Shown here piece by piece: positions 16,313-23,554 of a DNA stretch of 64,000 bases (positions within the stretch are counted from its first letter, which is position 1; each line of letters opens with the position of its first letter). Origin of the DNA: Haloferax sulfurifontis ATCC BAA-897. GTDB lineage: Archaea; Halobacteriota; Halobacteria; Halobacteriales; Haloferacaceae. The notes beneath the pieces were generated by a model that worked only from the letters and a program-made list of their open reading frames with translations, was not told the DNA's origin and ran no database searches. The stretch spans positions 224,809 through 288,808 of the forward strand of contig NZ_AOLM01000003.1 in the NCBI RefSeq assembly GCF_000337835.1, given 5' to 3'. The translations under genes were made by a program, and so were the position numbers.

Positions 16313-17809
16313 TTACTCGCTCGGGCTGTAGTTCGGCGCTTCGTCGGTAATCATCACGTCGTGGGGGTGGCCTTCGGTCTGGCCGGCAGACGAGACGCGG
16401 ACGAAGCGAGCGCGCTCTTTGACCTCGGAGATAGTCTCCGCGCCGACGTAGCCCATACCGGACTGCATGCCGCCGACGAGCTGGTGGAGTTCGGACGCGA
16501 GCGAACCCTTGTACGGCGTCGCGGCCTCGACGCCCTCGGGGACGTACTCCTCGTCTTCGTTGTCCTCTTTGAGGTAGCGGTCGGCACCGCCGGACTGCAT
16601 CGCGCCGACGGAGCCCATGCCGCGGTACTGCTTGTACTTCTTGCCGTTCATCGTGATGACGCGGCCGGGTGCCTCGTCGGTGCCGGCGAAGTAGGAGCCG
16701 AGCATGACGGCGTCGGCACCGGCGGCGACCGCCTTGATGGCGTCGCCGGAGTAGCGGATGCCGCCGTCGGCGATGACGGGGATGTCGTAGTCGGCGGCGA
16801 CGTCGGCGACTTCCGCGACGGCCGAAATCTGGGGCATGCCGGAGCCGGAGACGACGCGGGTCGTACAGATGGAACCGGGGCCGATGCCGACCTTGATGCC
16901 GTCCGCGAAGTCGACGAGTTCGGCCGCGGCCTCGCGCGTGCCGACGTTCCCGACGACCACGTCCGCTTCCACGGACTCCTTGATTTCGCGGGCGGTGTCG
17001 ATGACGTTGAGGTTGTGCGCGTGGGCGCAGTCGATGAAGATGACGTCGACGCCGGCGTCGTCGGCCATCTGCGCGCGCTCGTCGTCGAACGGGCCGACGG
17101 CGACGCCGCAGACGAGGCGGCCGTCGTCGTCGCGGGCGGCGTTCTCGTACTCGCGGCGCTGGAGAATACCCTGCATCGTGACGAGGCCGACGAGGTGGCT
17201 CTCGTCGTCGATGATGGGGACGCGCTCTATCTTGTGGTCGTACATGAGTTCGAGCGCGTCGCGGGCGGTCACGTCGCGCTCGGCCGTGATGACCTCGTCC
17301 GTCATGGCCTCGACGACCTCGTCGGACTCGCCGACTTCGAGGTACGGGCGGATGTCCGTGCCGGAGATGATGCCGAGGACCACGTCGTCGTCGTCGACGA
17401 CGGGCGCGCCGGAGACGCCGGCGCGCTCCATCATCTCGTCGACCTCGCTTATCGTCTGGCCGGGGTTGGCCGTGACCACGTCTTCGCGGCGGATGACGAG
17501 TTCGTCGGCGCGCTTGACGCGCTCGATTTCGCGGACCATCTGCTCGGCGTTCATGTTGCGGTGGAGCACGCCGAGACCGCCCTCGCGGGCCATCCCCATA
17601 GCCATCCCGCTTTCGGTGACGGTGTCCATCGCCGCAGAAAGGATGGGAATGTTGAGTTCGACGTTCTTCGAGACGCGCGTCGAAACGTCGGCGTCGTCGG
17701 GTTCGACGCGACTCTCCATCGGGCGGAGCAGTACGTCGTCGAATGTGAGGGATTCGGGTACCCGTAGCTTCTCGGTGAAGGGTTCTCGGTCAGGAACGTC
17801 GTTCGCCAT
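16313..17809 (-). CDS. guaB: Inosine-5'-monophosphate dehydrogenase
   Basis: A 498-residue enzyme that oxidises IMP to XMP with NAD+, the committed step of GMP synthesis. Two CBS domains lie at about residues 95-210 inside the TIM barrel. The catalytic loop GIGPGSICTTRVVSG carries the active-site Cys, followed by GGIRYSGD and the mobile flap with the GMGSVGAM motif. Length is normal. The ATG at 17809 was preferred over the upstream one at 17875 because the protein from there (MANDVPDREP) matches family starts. Convergent or linked genes are absent on both sides, so it is likely monocistronic. Confidence 0.95.
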   Translation of the reverse strand: MANDVPDREPFTEKLRVPESLTFDDVLLRPMESRVEPDDADVSTRVSKNVELNIPILSAAMDTVTESGMAMGMAREGGLGVLHRNMNAEQMVREIERVKRADELVIRREDVVTANPGQTISEVDEMMERAGVSGAPVVDDDDVVLGIISGTDIRPYLEVGESDEVVEAMTDEVITAERDVTARDALELMYDHKIERVPIIDDESHLVGLVTMQGILQRREYENAARDDDGRLVCGVAVGPFDDERAQMADDAGVDVIFIDCAHAHNLNVIDTAREIKESVEADVVVGNVGTREAAAELVDFADGIKVGIGPGSICTTRVVSGSGMPQISAVAEVADVAADYDIPVIADGGIRYSGDAIKAVAAGADAVMLGSYFAGTDEAPGRVITMNGKKYKQYRGMGSVGAMQSGGADRYLKEDNEDEEYVPEGVEAATPYKGSLASELHQLVGGMQSGMGYVGAETISEVKERARFVRVSSAGQTEGHPHDVMITDEAPNYSPSE

Positions 17810-18060
17810 ATCAAGCGTGGTTGCGGCGACGACAAAAGGGTTGCGAGACAGCACGGGCGTGTCGATGTATCGCAAACCACATCAGCGATATGTACACGTG
17901 TGTGCTTACGCGGTCGCCTCGCGCACACCTACACGACCGCCCCTCTCTCGGCGGGCGGGGTCGCAATCGGACGACGTGGTCGTCGCCGCATCGGGGGATT
18001 CCCTCGACACGACTGTCGAGACACTCGTCCCCTCGTCACGGTGTACCGAACCGCAAGACC

Positions 18061-18087
18061 TTCGTGAATAATCACCATATTCACGAA
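18061..18087. repeat. Perfect inverted repeat TTCGTGAAT/ATTCACGAA
   Basis: Nine-bp arms at 18061-18069 and 18079-18087 with a 9-nt spacer, in the intergenic gap. It could be a dimeric regulator site. Confidence 0.6.
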
Positions 18088-18143
18088 CGTGTACCACGAG
18101 TTTTCCGAGATTTCAGAGTACAGCCGACGAATCATTGCCTTCG

Positions 18144-18150
18144 TTTATAA
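18144..18150 (+). promoter_or_regulatory. Strong TATA box with no clear gene
   Basis: TTTATAA reads as a TATA box on either strand. On the plus strand a start would fall near 18172, ahead of a possible small RNA or the short ORF at 18228. Confidence 0.4.
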
Positions 18151-18227
18151 ACAAGGCAGAAATTCCTGTGTCCCGTGCGGTCGTATCCCACACAACGTTT
18201 AATACTCCTGTCCTATTGTAATCTCGT

Positions 18228-18425
18228 ATGGACTCCACGCGTCCCGCCGCATCGCGCATTGCCGGTCAAACGACCTCCGACTCCGGCATTCTCTTTACAG
18301 CGATGTGGCAGACATTTAAACGGGAGTTCAATATCGGACGAAACGGGCTTCGCGTGCGGAGCGCCCGTACCCCGTTGTCCGAATTGCGATCCTATCGCCG
18401 CTTAGGCCATGGTGACGGCCAGTAA
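18228..18425 (+). CDS. Possible small protein upstream of DUF5794 gene
   Basis: A 65-codon frame starting ATGGACTCC. A TTTAATA box at 18198-18204 is 27 bases upstream, the right distance for a leaderless gene, and it ends 6 bases before the DUF5794 start, consistent with an operon. Against it, third positions are much less C/G-biased than in neighbours and the product is basic, unusual for a haloarchaeal protein. Another frame across 18270-18405 ends in a CPNC-like stretch, so the true frame is uncertain. This may instead be a leader RNA. Confidence 0.3.
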   Translation: MDSTRPAASRIAGQTTSDSGILFTAMWQTFKREFNIGRNGLRVRSARTPLSELRSYRRLGHGDGQ

Positions 18426-18431
18426 CATCGA

Positions 18432-19397
18432 ATGAGTGTCTCACGCCACCCAGTCGCCCTTCGCCTCGAGCAACAGGTCGGGGGTGCCACCCGACTGCTC
18501 GCCACCGTCATGGGACTGCCCCTCATCGACGGTATCTTCCCCGCACTCATCATCGCGGGGGCGTTGACGACTTCAGCGGGCGACCCCTCGATTGCGGGCA
18601 TCCTCCAGACCGGGCTCCTCATCTTCGGCGGCTCCGCGACGGTCGCGGTCATCCTCGCCGAGATGGACGGCACGCGCCGCGAACAGCTCACGTCCATCCT
18701 CCTGCTCGGCGCGCTGCTCATCCCGGTCGCCGTCGCCGAAGCCGCCGTCGCCGAGACCATCGAGACGCTCCTGAACTTCGAGGTGTTCCACCGCTTCGCC
18801 GGCCTCGTCATCCTCGCCGTGGCGGCGAAGACGGCCTCCTCGAAGGTCGGCGAGTACCTCCCGTCGCCGAGCGTCATCATCGGCCTCGGCCTCGTCGCGA
18901 GCTTCAACCCCGCCGGGTTCGAACTCATCGTCACCCCCGACCCGATGCGTCTGCTCAGCGCCGGCGCGGCGGCCGGCACGGGCGTCGGCTTCGCCGGTGC
19001 CGTCGCGCTGTTCGCCCCGCGGCTCCGCGGCAACGTCGACATCGACCTCTTCCGCTTCGGAAGCTCGGTCGCCCTCGGCATGCTGGCGCTCGAAGTGCTC
19101 GGCCTGATGCCGACGCAGGCGCCCGTCGCCCTCGGCGTCCTCGGCGTCACCGCGCTGTTCGCGTTCGACCCCGGCTCCGACGGCGCTGACCTCGACGAGT
19201 TCGTCGACGACGCCCCCGCCACCGAGTCGGCCACGCCCGACGCCAACGCCAACGGGGCGGTCGCCGACGGCGGCGACGACGTCGAGACGTCCGAGGACTA
19301 CGACGCGCTGGTCGACGACGACGACGACGATAACGACGGCTCCGCTCCGGGGTACGGCTACCCCGGCGAAGAGGAGTCCCGCGCGCCCTGGCTGTAA
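18432..19397 (+). CDS. DUF5794 membrane protein
   Basis: A 321-residue protein with about 7 hydrophobic helices over residues 15-240 (for example PALIIAGALTTSAGDPSIAG and ILLLGALLIPVAVAEAAVAE) and a very acidic C-terminal tail of about 75 residues rich in Asp, Glu, Ala and Gly that should stay soluble at high salt. The family is haloarchaeal and of unknown function. Start ATG at 18432 is 6 bases after a possible small ORF and has no TATA box of its own at leaderless distance. It ends in a hairpin with a T5 loop. Confidence 0.8.
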   Translation: MSVSRHPVALRLEQQVGGATRLLATVMGLPLIDGIFPALIIAGALTTSAGDPSIAGILQTGLLIFGGSATVAVILAEMDGTRREQLTSILLLGALLIPVAVAEAAVAETIETLLNFEVFHRFAGLVILAVAAKTASSKVGEYLPSPSVIIGLGLVASFNPAGFELIVTPDPMRLLSAGAAAGTGVGFAGAVALFAPRLRGNVDIDLFRFGSSVALGMLALEVLGLMPTQAPVALGVLGVTALFAFDPGSDGADLDEFVDDAPATESATPDANANGAVADGGDDVETSEDYDALVDDDDDDNDGSAPGYGYPGEEESRAPWL

Positions 19398-19400
19398 CCC

Positions 19401-19423
19401 GCCGGGCGACTTTTTCTCCCGGC
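19401..19423 (+). terminator. Terminator after DUF5794 gene
   Basis: GCCGGG/CCCGGC arms enclose an 11-nt loop containing T5 (19411-19415), just after the stop. Confidence 0.45.
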
Positions 19424-19439
19424 AGACCAAGCCCGTCGC

Positions 19440-19826
19440 ATGCGACGGACCTTCGATATCCGAACCGAGCGCCGGCTTCAGGTCGTCGATGTGACCGACG
19501 AAGTCGAGGCGGCGCTTCCGCTGGGGGACGACGGCGCCTGTACGGTCTTCTCGAAACACACGACGACCGGCGTCTGCGTCAACGAGGCCGAGTCGCGGCT
19601 TCTCGGCGACATCGAGTCGATGCTCGCCGAGGCGGTCCCCGACGACGGCTGGGCCCACGACGAACTCGACGGCAACGCCGATGCGCACCTCCGGGCGCTC
19701 CTCGTCGGCAACGGCGTCTCGATACCCGTCGCCGACGGCAACCTCGACCTCGGCCGGTGGCAGTCGGTCCTCCTCGTGGAGTGCGACGGCCCGCGCACCC
19801 GGACCGTGACGGTAGCGACGCCCTGA
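19440..19826 (+). CDS. YjbQ/UPF0047-family protein
   Basis: A 128-residue single-domain protein. Family signatures are intact: FSKHTTTGVCVNE (about 37-49), the HLRALLVGNGVSIPVADG stretch (about 82-99) and LGRWQSVLLVECDGPRTRTV. A few bacterial members were reported to have thiamine-phosphate synthase activity in vitro, but the physiological role is unclear, and the conserved His residues suggest metal binding. It lies between DUF5794 and a zinc-ribbon protein, all on the plus strand, without overlap. Confidence 0.88.
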   Translation: MRRTFDIRTERRLQVVDVTDEVEAALPLGDDGACTVFSKHTTTGVCVNEAESRLLGDIESMLAEAVPDDGWAHDELDGNADAHLRALLVGNGVSIPVADGNLDLGRWQSVLLVECDGPRTRTVTVATP

Positions 19827-19927
19827 ATCCTCTCGGGGTGCGGTCTCGTGGACGACGGAGTTGTCGACTCCCAACCGACGCCGACCGCTGGCGGAGGGCT
19901 TACTTACTTCGGGACGGTTGCACGGGT

Positions 19928-20155
19928 ATGAGCAACCGCGTCGTACAAGGACGGATGGTCACGCCCGAGACGCTCGCCGAACTCGTCGAGGGCGAGCGCC
20001 CGATGGACGCCGAGCCGATTCAGGACGCCGACTTCGACTGCCCGGAGTGCGGCGAGAACGTCATCCAGGTGGGCTACATGCCGAGCGTGACGGAGTTCGT
20101 GACAGCCTACAAGTGTCAGGAGTGCGACTGGGCCGACGACGACCGCGACGAGTAG
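19928..20155 (+). CDS. DUF5795 zinc-ribbon protein
   Basis: A 75-residue protein. The start at ATG 19928 (MSNRVVQGRMVTPETL) was chosen because it follows a non-coding stretch, and the upstream in-frame extension is not haloarchaeal in composition. The C-terminal half has two Cys pairs, CPEC and CQEC, about 30 residues apart, forming a zinc ribbon, and an Asp/Glu-rich tail. It is a conserved haloarchaeal family of unknown function; nucleic-acid or protein binding is likely from the fold. The tRNA-Trp gene follows 56 bases downstream. Confidence 0.82.
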   Translation: MSNRVVQGRMVTPETLAELVEGERPMDAEPIQDADFDCPECGENVIQVGYMPSVTEFVTAYKCQECDWADDDRDE

Positions 20156-20166
20156 AATCGAAACCC

Positions 20167-20174
20167 CTTTAAGA
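20167..20174 (+). promoter_or_regulatory. Putative TATA box for tRNA-Trp
   Basis: CTTTAAGA lies about 42 bases before the mature tRNA 5' end, leaving a short leader to be trimmed by RNase P. Confidence 0.4.
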
Positions 20175-20211
20175 AAAATCGCCATACGAGAGAGTGCAGA
20201 CAGAACGAATC

Positions 20212-20388
20212 GGGGCTGTGGCCAAGCCCGGCATGGCGACTGACTCCAGAGGCTTGGCGCCCGGGACGACACTCCAGCTGATATACTGAGCGACCGACTG
20301 ATCATCGGTCGTGTTGACGACCCTCTGGAGTTCCGAGGTGCCCACCGGAGATATCAGTCGATCGGGGGTTCAAATCCCTCCGGCCCCA
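20212..20388 (+). tRNA. tRNA-Trp (CCA) with intron
   Basis: The exons give a complete cloverleaf: acceptor 5' strand GGGGCTG pairs with the 3' strand ending CGGCCCC, then discriminator A at 20388 (CCA not encoded). The anticodon stem is ACTGA/TCAGT and the anticodon CCA is at 20246-20248. The T-loop GTTCAAATC is intact. A 103-nt intron interrupts the gene after position 37 (20250-20352), the known location and size in Haloferax. Splicing is by the archaeal BHB endonuclease. The 3' end abuts an A/T-richer island. Confidence 0.95.
20250..20352 (+). ncRNA. tRNA-Trp intron, box C/D guide RNA
   Basis: In halophiles the tRNA-Trp intron is known to act as a box C/D guide for 2'-O-methylation at positions 34 and 39 of its own tRNA. 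Here the 103-nt intron contains two CTGA box-D-like elements (CTGATATACTGA near 20278-20289) and a TTGACGA box-C-like element near 20314. The CTCCAG segments within the intron can pair with exon sequence near the anticodon. Identification rests on position, length and known biology. Confidence 0.75.
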
Positions 20389-20482
20389 TACCTAAAATAA
20401 CCTTTTTGTTGGGAGTAATAAAGGAAGAGAGCAACTGCGCTAACCTTACGTTAGTCCCCTCTCAGGCGGTGATTCCGCGTGA

Positions 20483-20671
20483 GTCTCGCGCCCTCAAAGC
20501 ACGCGGGAGAATGCGCTGAAGCCGACCAGATTTAGCGCGTCGACGGCTTTGAAGCCGCATCGAAGTCCGAAGGCGACCCGTCGTCGGTATCTCGGTGCGC
20601 TCGAACGGTACCGACTCATCGAACAAGAAGACGCGACGCGAGGGACCCGGTATCGGCTCGTCGAGCCGTGA
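20483..20671 (+). pseudogene. Fragment of a winged-HTH gene
   Basis: The frame from 20483 to the TGA at 20669-20671 encodes about 62 residues without a start codon at a sensible place. Its C-terminal part (RRYLGALERYRLIEQ, then TRGTRYRLVEP) looks like the recognition helix and wing of a small winged-HTH regulator. The N-terminal half has no clear fold. It is best read as the remnant of a regulator or mobile-element gene. Confidence 0.45.
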
Positions 20672-20681
20672 TTCTCACAGG

Positions 20682-21086
20682 CTACGGTGCGGCGGCACCG
20701 ACGTTGTTGTTCGAATCCTTGAACGGAAGGTCGATTTCGAGACCGTCGTAGGCTAATACTGGTTTCTTCGGGAGTCCCGGCCCACCGCCTTCGAAGTCGA
20801 TGACACCGATATCGGCCAGCTCGGTCAGATTTCGATGGACCTGCTTGTAGTCACGGTCCACCAACTCCGCGGCTTCGCGGATGCTGTCAGGCTCGGACTC
20901 GGAGATCGCCTCTAGCAGTTCGAGATTCTTCGGGCTGAGCAGTCGACTGAGTTCTGCGAACGAGTCGAAGTTCAGCACCGGCTGAGCGTCTTCGAGTTCT
21001 TCGCCTGCTTGTGCCGCTTTGAGCCGCTGTCTCGTGCTTTTGTCGAGGTCGTTCCCCTCACCAACCGTCACTTTGAGCTTCGTCAT
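20682..21086 (-). CDS. TumA/HVO_A0114-family HTH antitoxin
   Basis: A 134-residue protein starting at ATG 21086. The middle carries a winged HTH (about residues 48-95: LSRLLSPKNLELLEAISE, then IREAAELVDRDYKQVHRNL) of the HVO_A0114 DNA-binding family, followed by a GGPGLPKKPVLAYDGLEI wing and an acidic or Asn-rich tail. In databases this family sits beside TumE-type toxins. It follows the toxin gene at 21110 by 23 bases on the same strand, in toxin-first order. Expected to neutralise TumE and repress the shared promoter, which carries a palindrome (21436-21459). Confidence 0.75.
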   Translation of the reverse strand: MTKLKVTVGEGNDLDKSTRQRLKAAQAGEELEDAQPVLNFDSFAELSRLLSPKNLELLEAISESEPDSIREAAELVDRDYKQVHRNLTELADIGVIDFEGGGPGLPKKPVLAYDGLEIDLPFKDSNNNVGAAAP

Positions 21087-21109
21087 GTTTGTCTCCTCTC
21101 CGTGATTTC

Positions 21110-21415
21110 TCACGTTTCCCAGTCCCAAGAGATGGACGACATCTCCTCGGCCTCTTCTTTGAAGCGGTCGTAGAGCGTCAGCATCCCAGGGAAGTCGATT
21201 ATCTCGACTTCGGACCCGGCATGTCGCTCGTGACCTTTCGTCCGTTCGTGGGCGTTGTCGTACCGGAGGATGGTGTCCCCAGCAATCTTGCCGAGATGGA
21301 GGCTGTAGTCCCACCCACTAGGATACGTTTCGTCCTCCGTTTGGCGGATGGTTACATTGACGACGTAGTCGTCTTTGACAGCCTTCCAGTCTGCAATCGT
21401 GATGTAGGGCGCCAT
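21110..21415 (-). CDS. TumE-family (DUF6516) toxin
   Basis: A 101-residue protein rich in aromatic residues (PYITIADWKAVKDDYVV, SGWDYSLHLG, ILRYDNAHERTKGHERH). The His-rich segment near residues 50-70 is the most motif-like part and resembles the core of DUF6516/TumE toxins, whose activity is not firmly established. Gene order is toxin then HTH antitoxin, with a 23-base gap, and the promoter region is palindromic, as expected for an autoregulated module. Base composition is less G/C-rich than the core genome. The call is based on family resemblance and pairing; no activity is shown. Confidence 0.72.
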   Translation of the reverse strand: MAPYITIADWKAVKDDYVVNVTIRQTEDETYPSGWDYSLHLGKIAGDTILRYDNAHERTKGHERHAGSEVEIIDFPGMLTLYDRFKEEAEEMSSISWDWET

Positions 21416-21435
21416 CCGTTATCCTATGTTATTGG

Positions 21436-21459
21436 GTCCATAGGAATAAGCCTATGGAC
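21436..21459. promoter_or_regulatory. Palindromic operator on the TumE/TumA promoter
   Basis: GTCCATAGG and CCTATGGAC (9-bp perfect arms, 6-nt spacer AATAAG) begin 20 bases upstream of the TumE start. The spacer reads CTTATT on the minus strand and lies near TATA-box distance (about 32 bases), so a bound repressor would block the promoter. Likely bound by the HTH antitoxin. Confidence 0.65.
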
Positions 21460-21571
21460 TTATCCACATATGTCCCCCGGTGGCTCTGTTGAAATCTCAG
21501 TTGATGCCGTGCTGAATACGAACGTATATCCCAGTCCCAGTATGTGGTCGCACAGCCAACCTCAAGAGCTC

Positions 21572-22894
21572 TCACTCAGGGAAGCTAACTTCCAGATGGT
21601 TCTTCTCAATCTCATCAGCTAATTCTCTCAGAATAGCGCCATGTCCATCGTAATCATCCCGATTCTCTAAGAAAAACAGAAGCAAACGTTCCACATAACG
21701 CCGAGCAGTCTCCAGAGAATCCTCACCTAGTGTGGTTTTACCACCTCCATGAGCGACACCCCAGACGCCGCTCCGCTCATCGTAGAGATTACTGAACCCA
21801 TCGAAGATGTTCTGCCTCTCCTCAAAATCGTCTCCTAAAATGATTGCCACACGTTGTGCCAGCATGTTCTTTGAAAGATTACTCTTGCCAGAACAGAGCG
21901 CCTCAGCGACTATCATCAAATCGGCAAATGCAACTCTATCGCTCTCACGGATATAGCTTGAATTGAACCGCTCGACGGACATCTTTTGGTTTGGCTCCAT
22001 TGATTCGAAATCCATCGATTTTAGCATATCATAGAGGCGTTTCAGTTCGTCAATATCGGTTGCCTCCATGCTCCCTACAACAAACAAAGGCCGTACAGTC
22101 CGTCGTCTCGTCGTGATCTCTCCTCCCCATGCGCAGGGTGAGTGGTCATAGTGATTTGAATACCCGACATCACCCGGAAACGCCAATCTAAGAGCTGTAA
22201 TAACACTCCTGATTCTGTGCTGTGCCTCTCGGAGCTCTTCAAAACCAATATTCCCACAACCGATGCTATTCACAGTCTTCTCTACAACCTGCTCAAATTC
22301 GAACAAGAAATGGGTCGATGTATCGTCCCAGTCTTCTGGTATGGATCCACCCATCGGAGATTCAAAGTCCGTGACTAACTCTATGTCTGACTTCTGTACT
22401 CTTCGAATTCGACTTTTATCGTCTAACTCGATTAGCTCGCCTTCATAGCTTAGACCATGAAGCGGAACGAAACTTCGAACCAAAAACTCCTCGGCAAGTA
22501 GATCTCTTTTGTATTCTAGATAGACTTTTTCAAATTCATGGTCAGTAAATGTGAGATTCCGATTGTTTTCTGCAAATACATTCACTGCAAAACCAATTAA
22601 AATCTCACCTAAACCTCTCCGATTGTTATGGTACTTCGAAATTACCTCGTAGTTTCCGATCGCAAAATCGAGACACTCATCATATTCCGCTAAATCACGA
22701 ATCGCCTTGTGTCGTTGATAGAAGAACTTCTCAAATTTGAGCCGAACATCATCGCGCCATGTGATCTCCCCACGATCATATTCTAAAATCTGTTTCGTAG
22801 GTTGTTTTTCAACAAGATGAAATTCGTCAGCAAGTTCATCTTGGACGGCGTCAACGAATGCTCGGAATTTCTCTTTTAATTCCGGTTCCTGCAT
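21572..22894 (-). CDS. HEPN-type (ApeA-like) large protein
   Basis: A 440-residue protein with no close family I can name. The C-terminal quarter has the look of an Apea-like HEPN domain: an LYDERSGVWGVAHGG segment (about 373-387), whose Arg and His recall the Rx4-6H ribonuclease motif but with longer spacing, and a helix ending RYVERLLLFFLENRD. The N-terminal 300 residues are mixed alpha/beta with many Glu, Lys and aromatic residues. HEPN proteins are often RNases in defence or toxin systems. Codon use is far more A/T-rich than in the core genome, pointing to recent transfer. ATG 22894 follows a TATA-like element and a palindrome. Confidence 0.6.
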   Translation of the reverse strand: MQEPELKEKFRAFVDAVQDELADEFHLVEKQPTKQILEYDRGEITWRDDVRLKFEKFFYQRHKAIRDLAEYDECLDFAIGNYEVISKYHNNRRGLGEILIGFAVNVFAENNRNLTFTDHEFEKVYLEYKRDLLAEEFLVRSFVPLHGLSYEGELIELDDKSRIRRVQKSDIELVTDFESPMGGSIPEDWDDTSTHFLFEFEQVVEKTVNSIGCGNIGFEELREAQHRIRSVITALRLAFPGDVGYSNHYDHSPCAWGGEITTRRRTVRPLFVVGSMEATDIDELKRLYDMLKSMDFESMEPNQKMSVERFNSSYIRESDRVAFADLMIVAEALCSGKSNLSKNMLAQRVAIILGDDFEERQNIFDGFSNLYDERSGVWGVAHGGGKTTLGEDSLETARRYVERLLLFFLENRDDYDGHGAILRELADEIEKNHLEVSFPE

Positions 22895-22920
22895 ATTCTA
22901 CGCGGTTCGTATCATATTGA

Positions 22921-22928
22921 CATATATC
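22921..22928 (-). promoter_or_regulatory. TATA box for the HEPN gene
   Basis: GATATATG on the minus strand is centred about 31 bases before the ATG at 22894. Confidence 0.5.
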
Positions 22929-22953
22929 TCTGGGTGGGGAAACGCCACCCAGA
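22929..22953. promoter_or_regulatory. 9-bp palindrome abutting the HEPN TATA box
   Basis: TCTGGGTGG (22929-22937) and CCACCCAGA (22945-22953) flank a 7-nt loop directly upstream of the TATA box. It could be an operator or a hairpin of an upstream transcript. Confidence 0.55.
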
Positions 22954-23191
22954 CTGATTCGCTCATCTTGCCAATCGACAGACTGCGCTAGGATTCGTTC
23001 ATTCGCCCAGTTTCGCTCATTCGAAAGAAGAGACGCGAGAGTGCGACAAAGCCGGGGATCAGAACGTCGAATCCTTCCGGGGCACTTAATGTCAATTCTA
23101 ACGCAGGGTTTTAACACGGAGTAGCGACGCTCTCGCGTGGGTTCTCTCCCACTCGGGAGACGGTTGCCCCACGAGACTCACGAACCCGTAC

Positions 23192-23449
23192 TCACAGGAG
23201 AAGCGCGAGGGTACCCAGCGCGACGCCCGCGGCCACGACGACCACCAGCCGAACCGCCTGCTCGTCGGGCACGCGAAAAACGCCCGCCGCCATCACCGAG
23301 GCGAACGCGCCGAGGAGCGCGCCCCGGAGAACCCCGGCCGCGCCCGCGACTGAGTCCGCCGGAACCAACACGCTGAGCGCGACCAGTCCCGCGAGTCCGA
23401 CGAGAACCAACGCGCCGTCGCGCCGGAGGTCACGCGGCTGTTTCTCCAT
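23192..23449 (-). CDS. Small membrane protein, unknown function
   Basis: An 85-residue protein with a basic N-terminus (MEKQPRDLRRDG) and about three hydrophobic helices over residues 12-85, rich in Ala, Val, Leu and Gly. Third positions are strongly G/C-biased, supporting a real gene and marking the return of normal haloarchaeal composition to the right of the island. No family is recognised. It is divergent from the gene at 23555. Confidence 0.6.
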   Translation of the reverse strand: MEKQPRDLRRDGALVLVGLAGLVALSVLVPADSVAGAAGVLRGALLGAFASVMAAGVFRVPDEQAVRLVVVVAAGVALGTLALLL

Positions 23450-23554
23450 CGCGCTGAGTTAGTGTGCTCTGTTTGAAAAGTATTGGTGCCCGTCCCGGAA
23501 GATATTACCACAAAAATACCAATCGATTATAGTCGCTCGGGGTGACGGCGCGGT

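Larger units (their letters stand above)
17810..18227. other. Gene-poor gap between guaB and DUF5794 region
   Basis: No convincing coding sequence. It holds a 9-bp inverted repeat (18061-18087) and a strong TTTATAA box (18144-18150). Composition is more mixed than in neighbouring genes. A small RNA or decayed sequence is possible. Confidence 0.5.
20389..23191. other. Putative small genomic island next to tRNA-Trp
   Basis: Starting at the tRNA-Trp 3' end, the sequence is visibly richer in A/T and its codon choice is less haloarchaeal. It holds a broken winged-HTH fragment, a TumE/TumA toxin-antitoxin pair and a HEPN-type gene. tRNA 3' ends are common integration sites. No integrase gene and no convincing second copy of the tRNA 3' end were found, so the right boundary (near 23191) is set only by the return of normal composition. 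It may be a decayed element. Confidence 0.45.

Noticed and set aside
17821..18150. Short open frames on both strands in the gap after guaB
   Set aside because: They are Arg/Pro-rich with no start context, TATA spacing or conserved pattern.
23066..23089. TCGAATCCTTCCGGGGCA resembling a tRNA T-arm, as a possible right attachment site
   Set aside because: Only a few bases match the tRNA-Trp 3' end and the acceptor strand does not; it is not a convincing direct repeat.
22851..23117. A minus-strand frame of about 88 codons overlapping the HEPN start
   Set aside because: It overlaps the HEPN gene start and its promoter, has no promoter of its own and no recognised motif.
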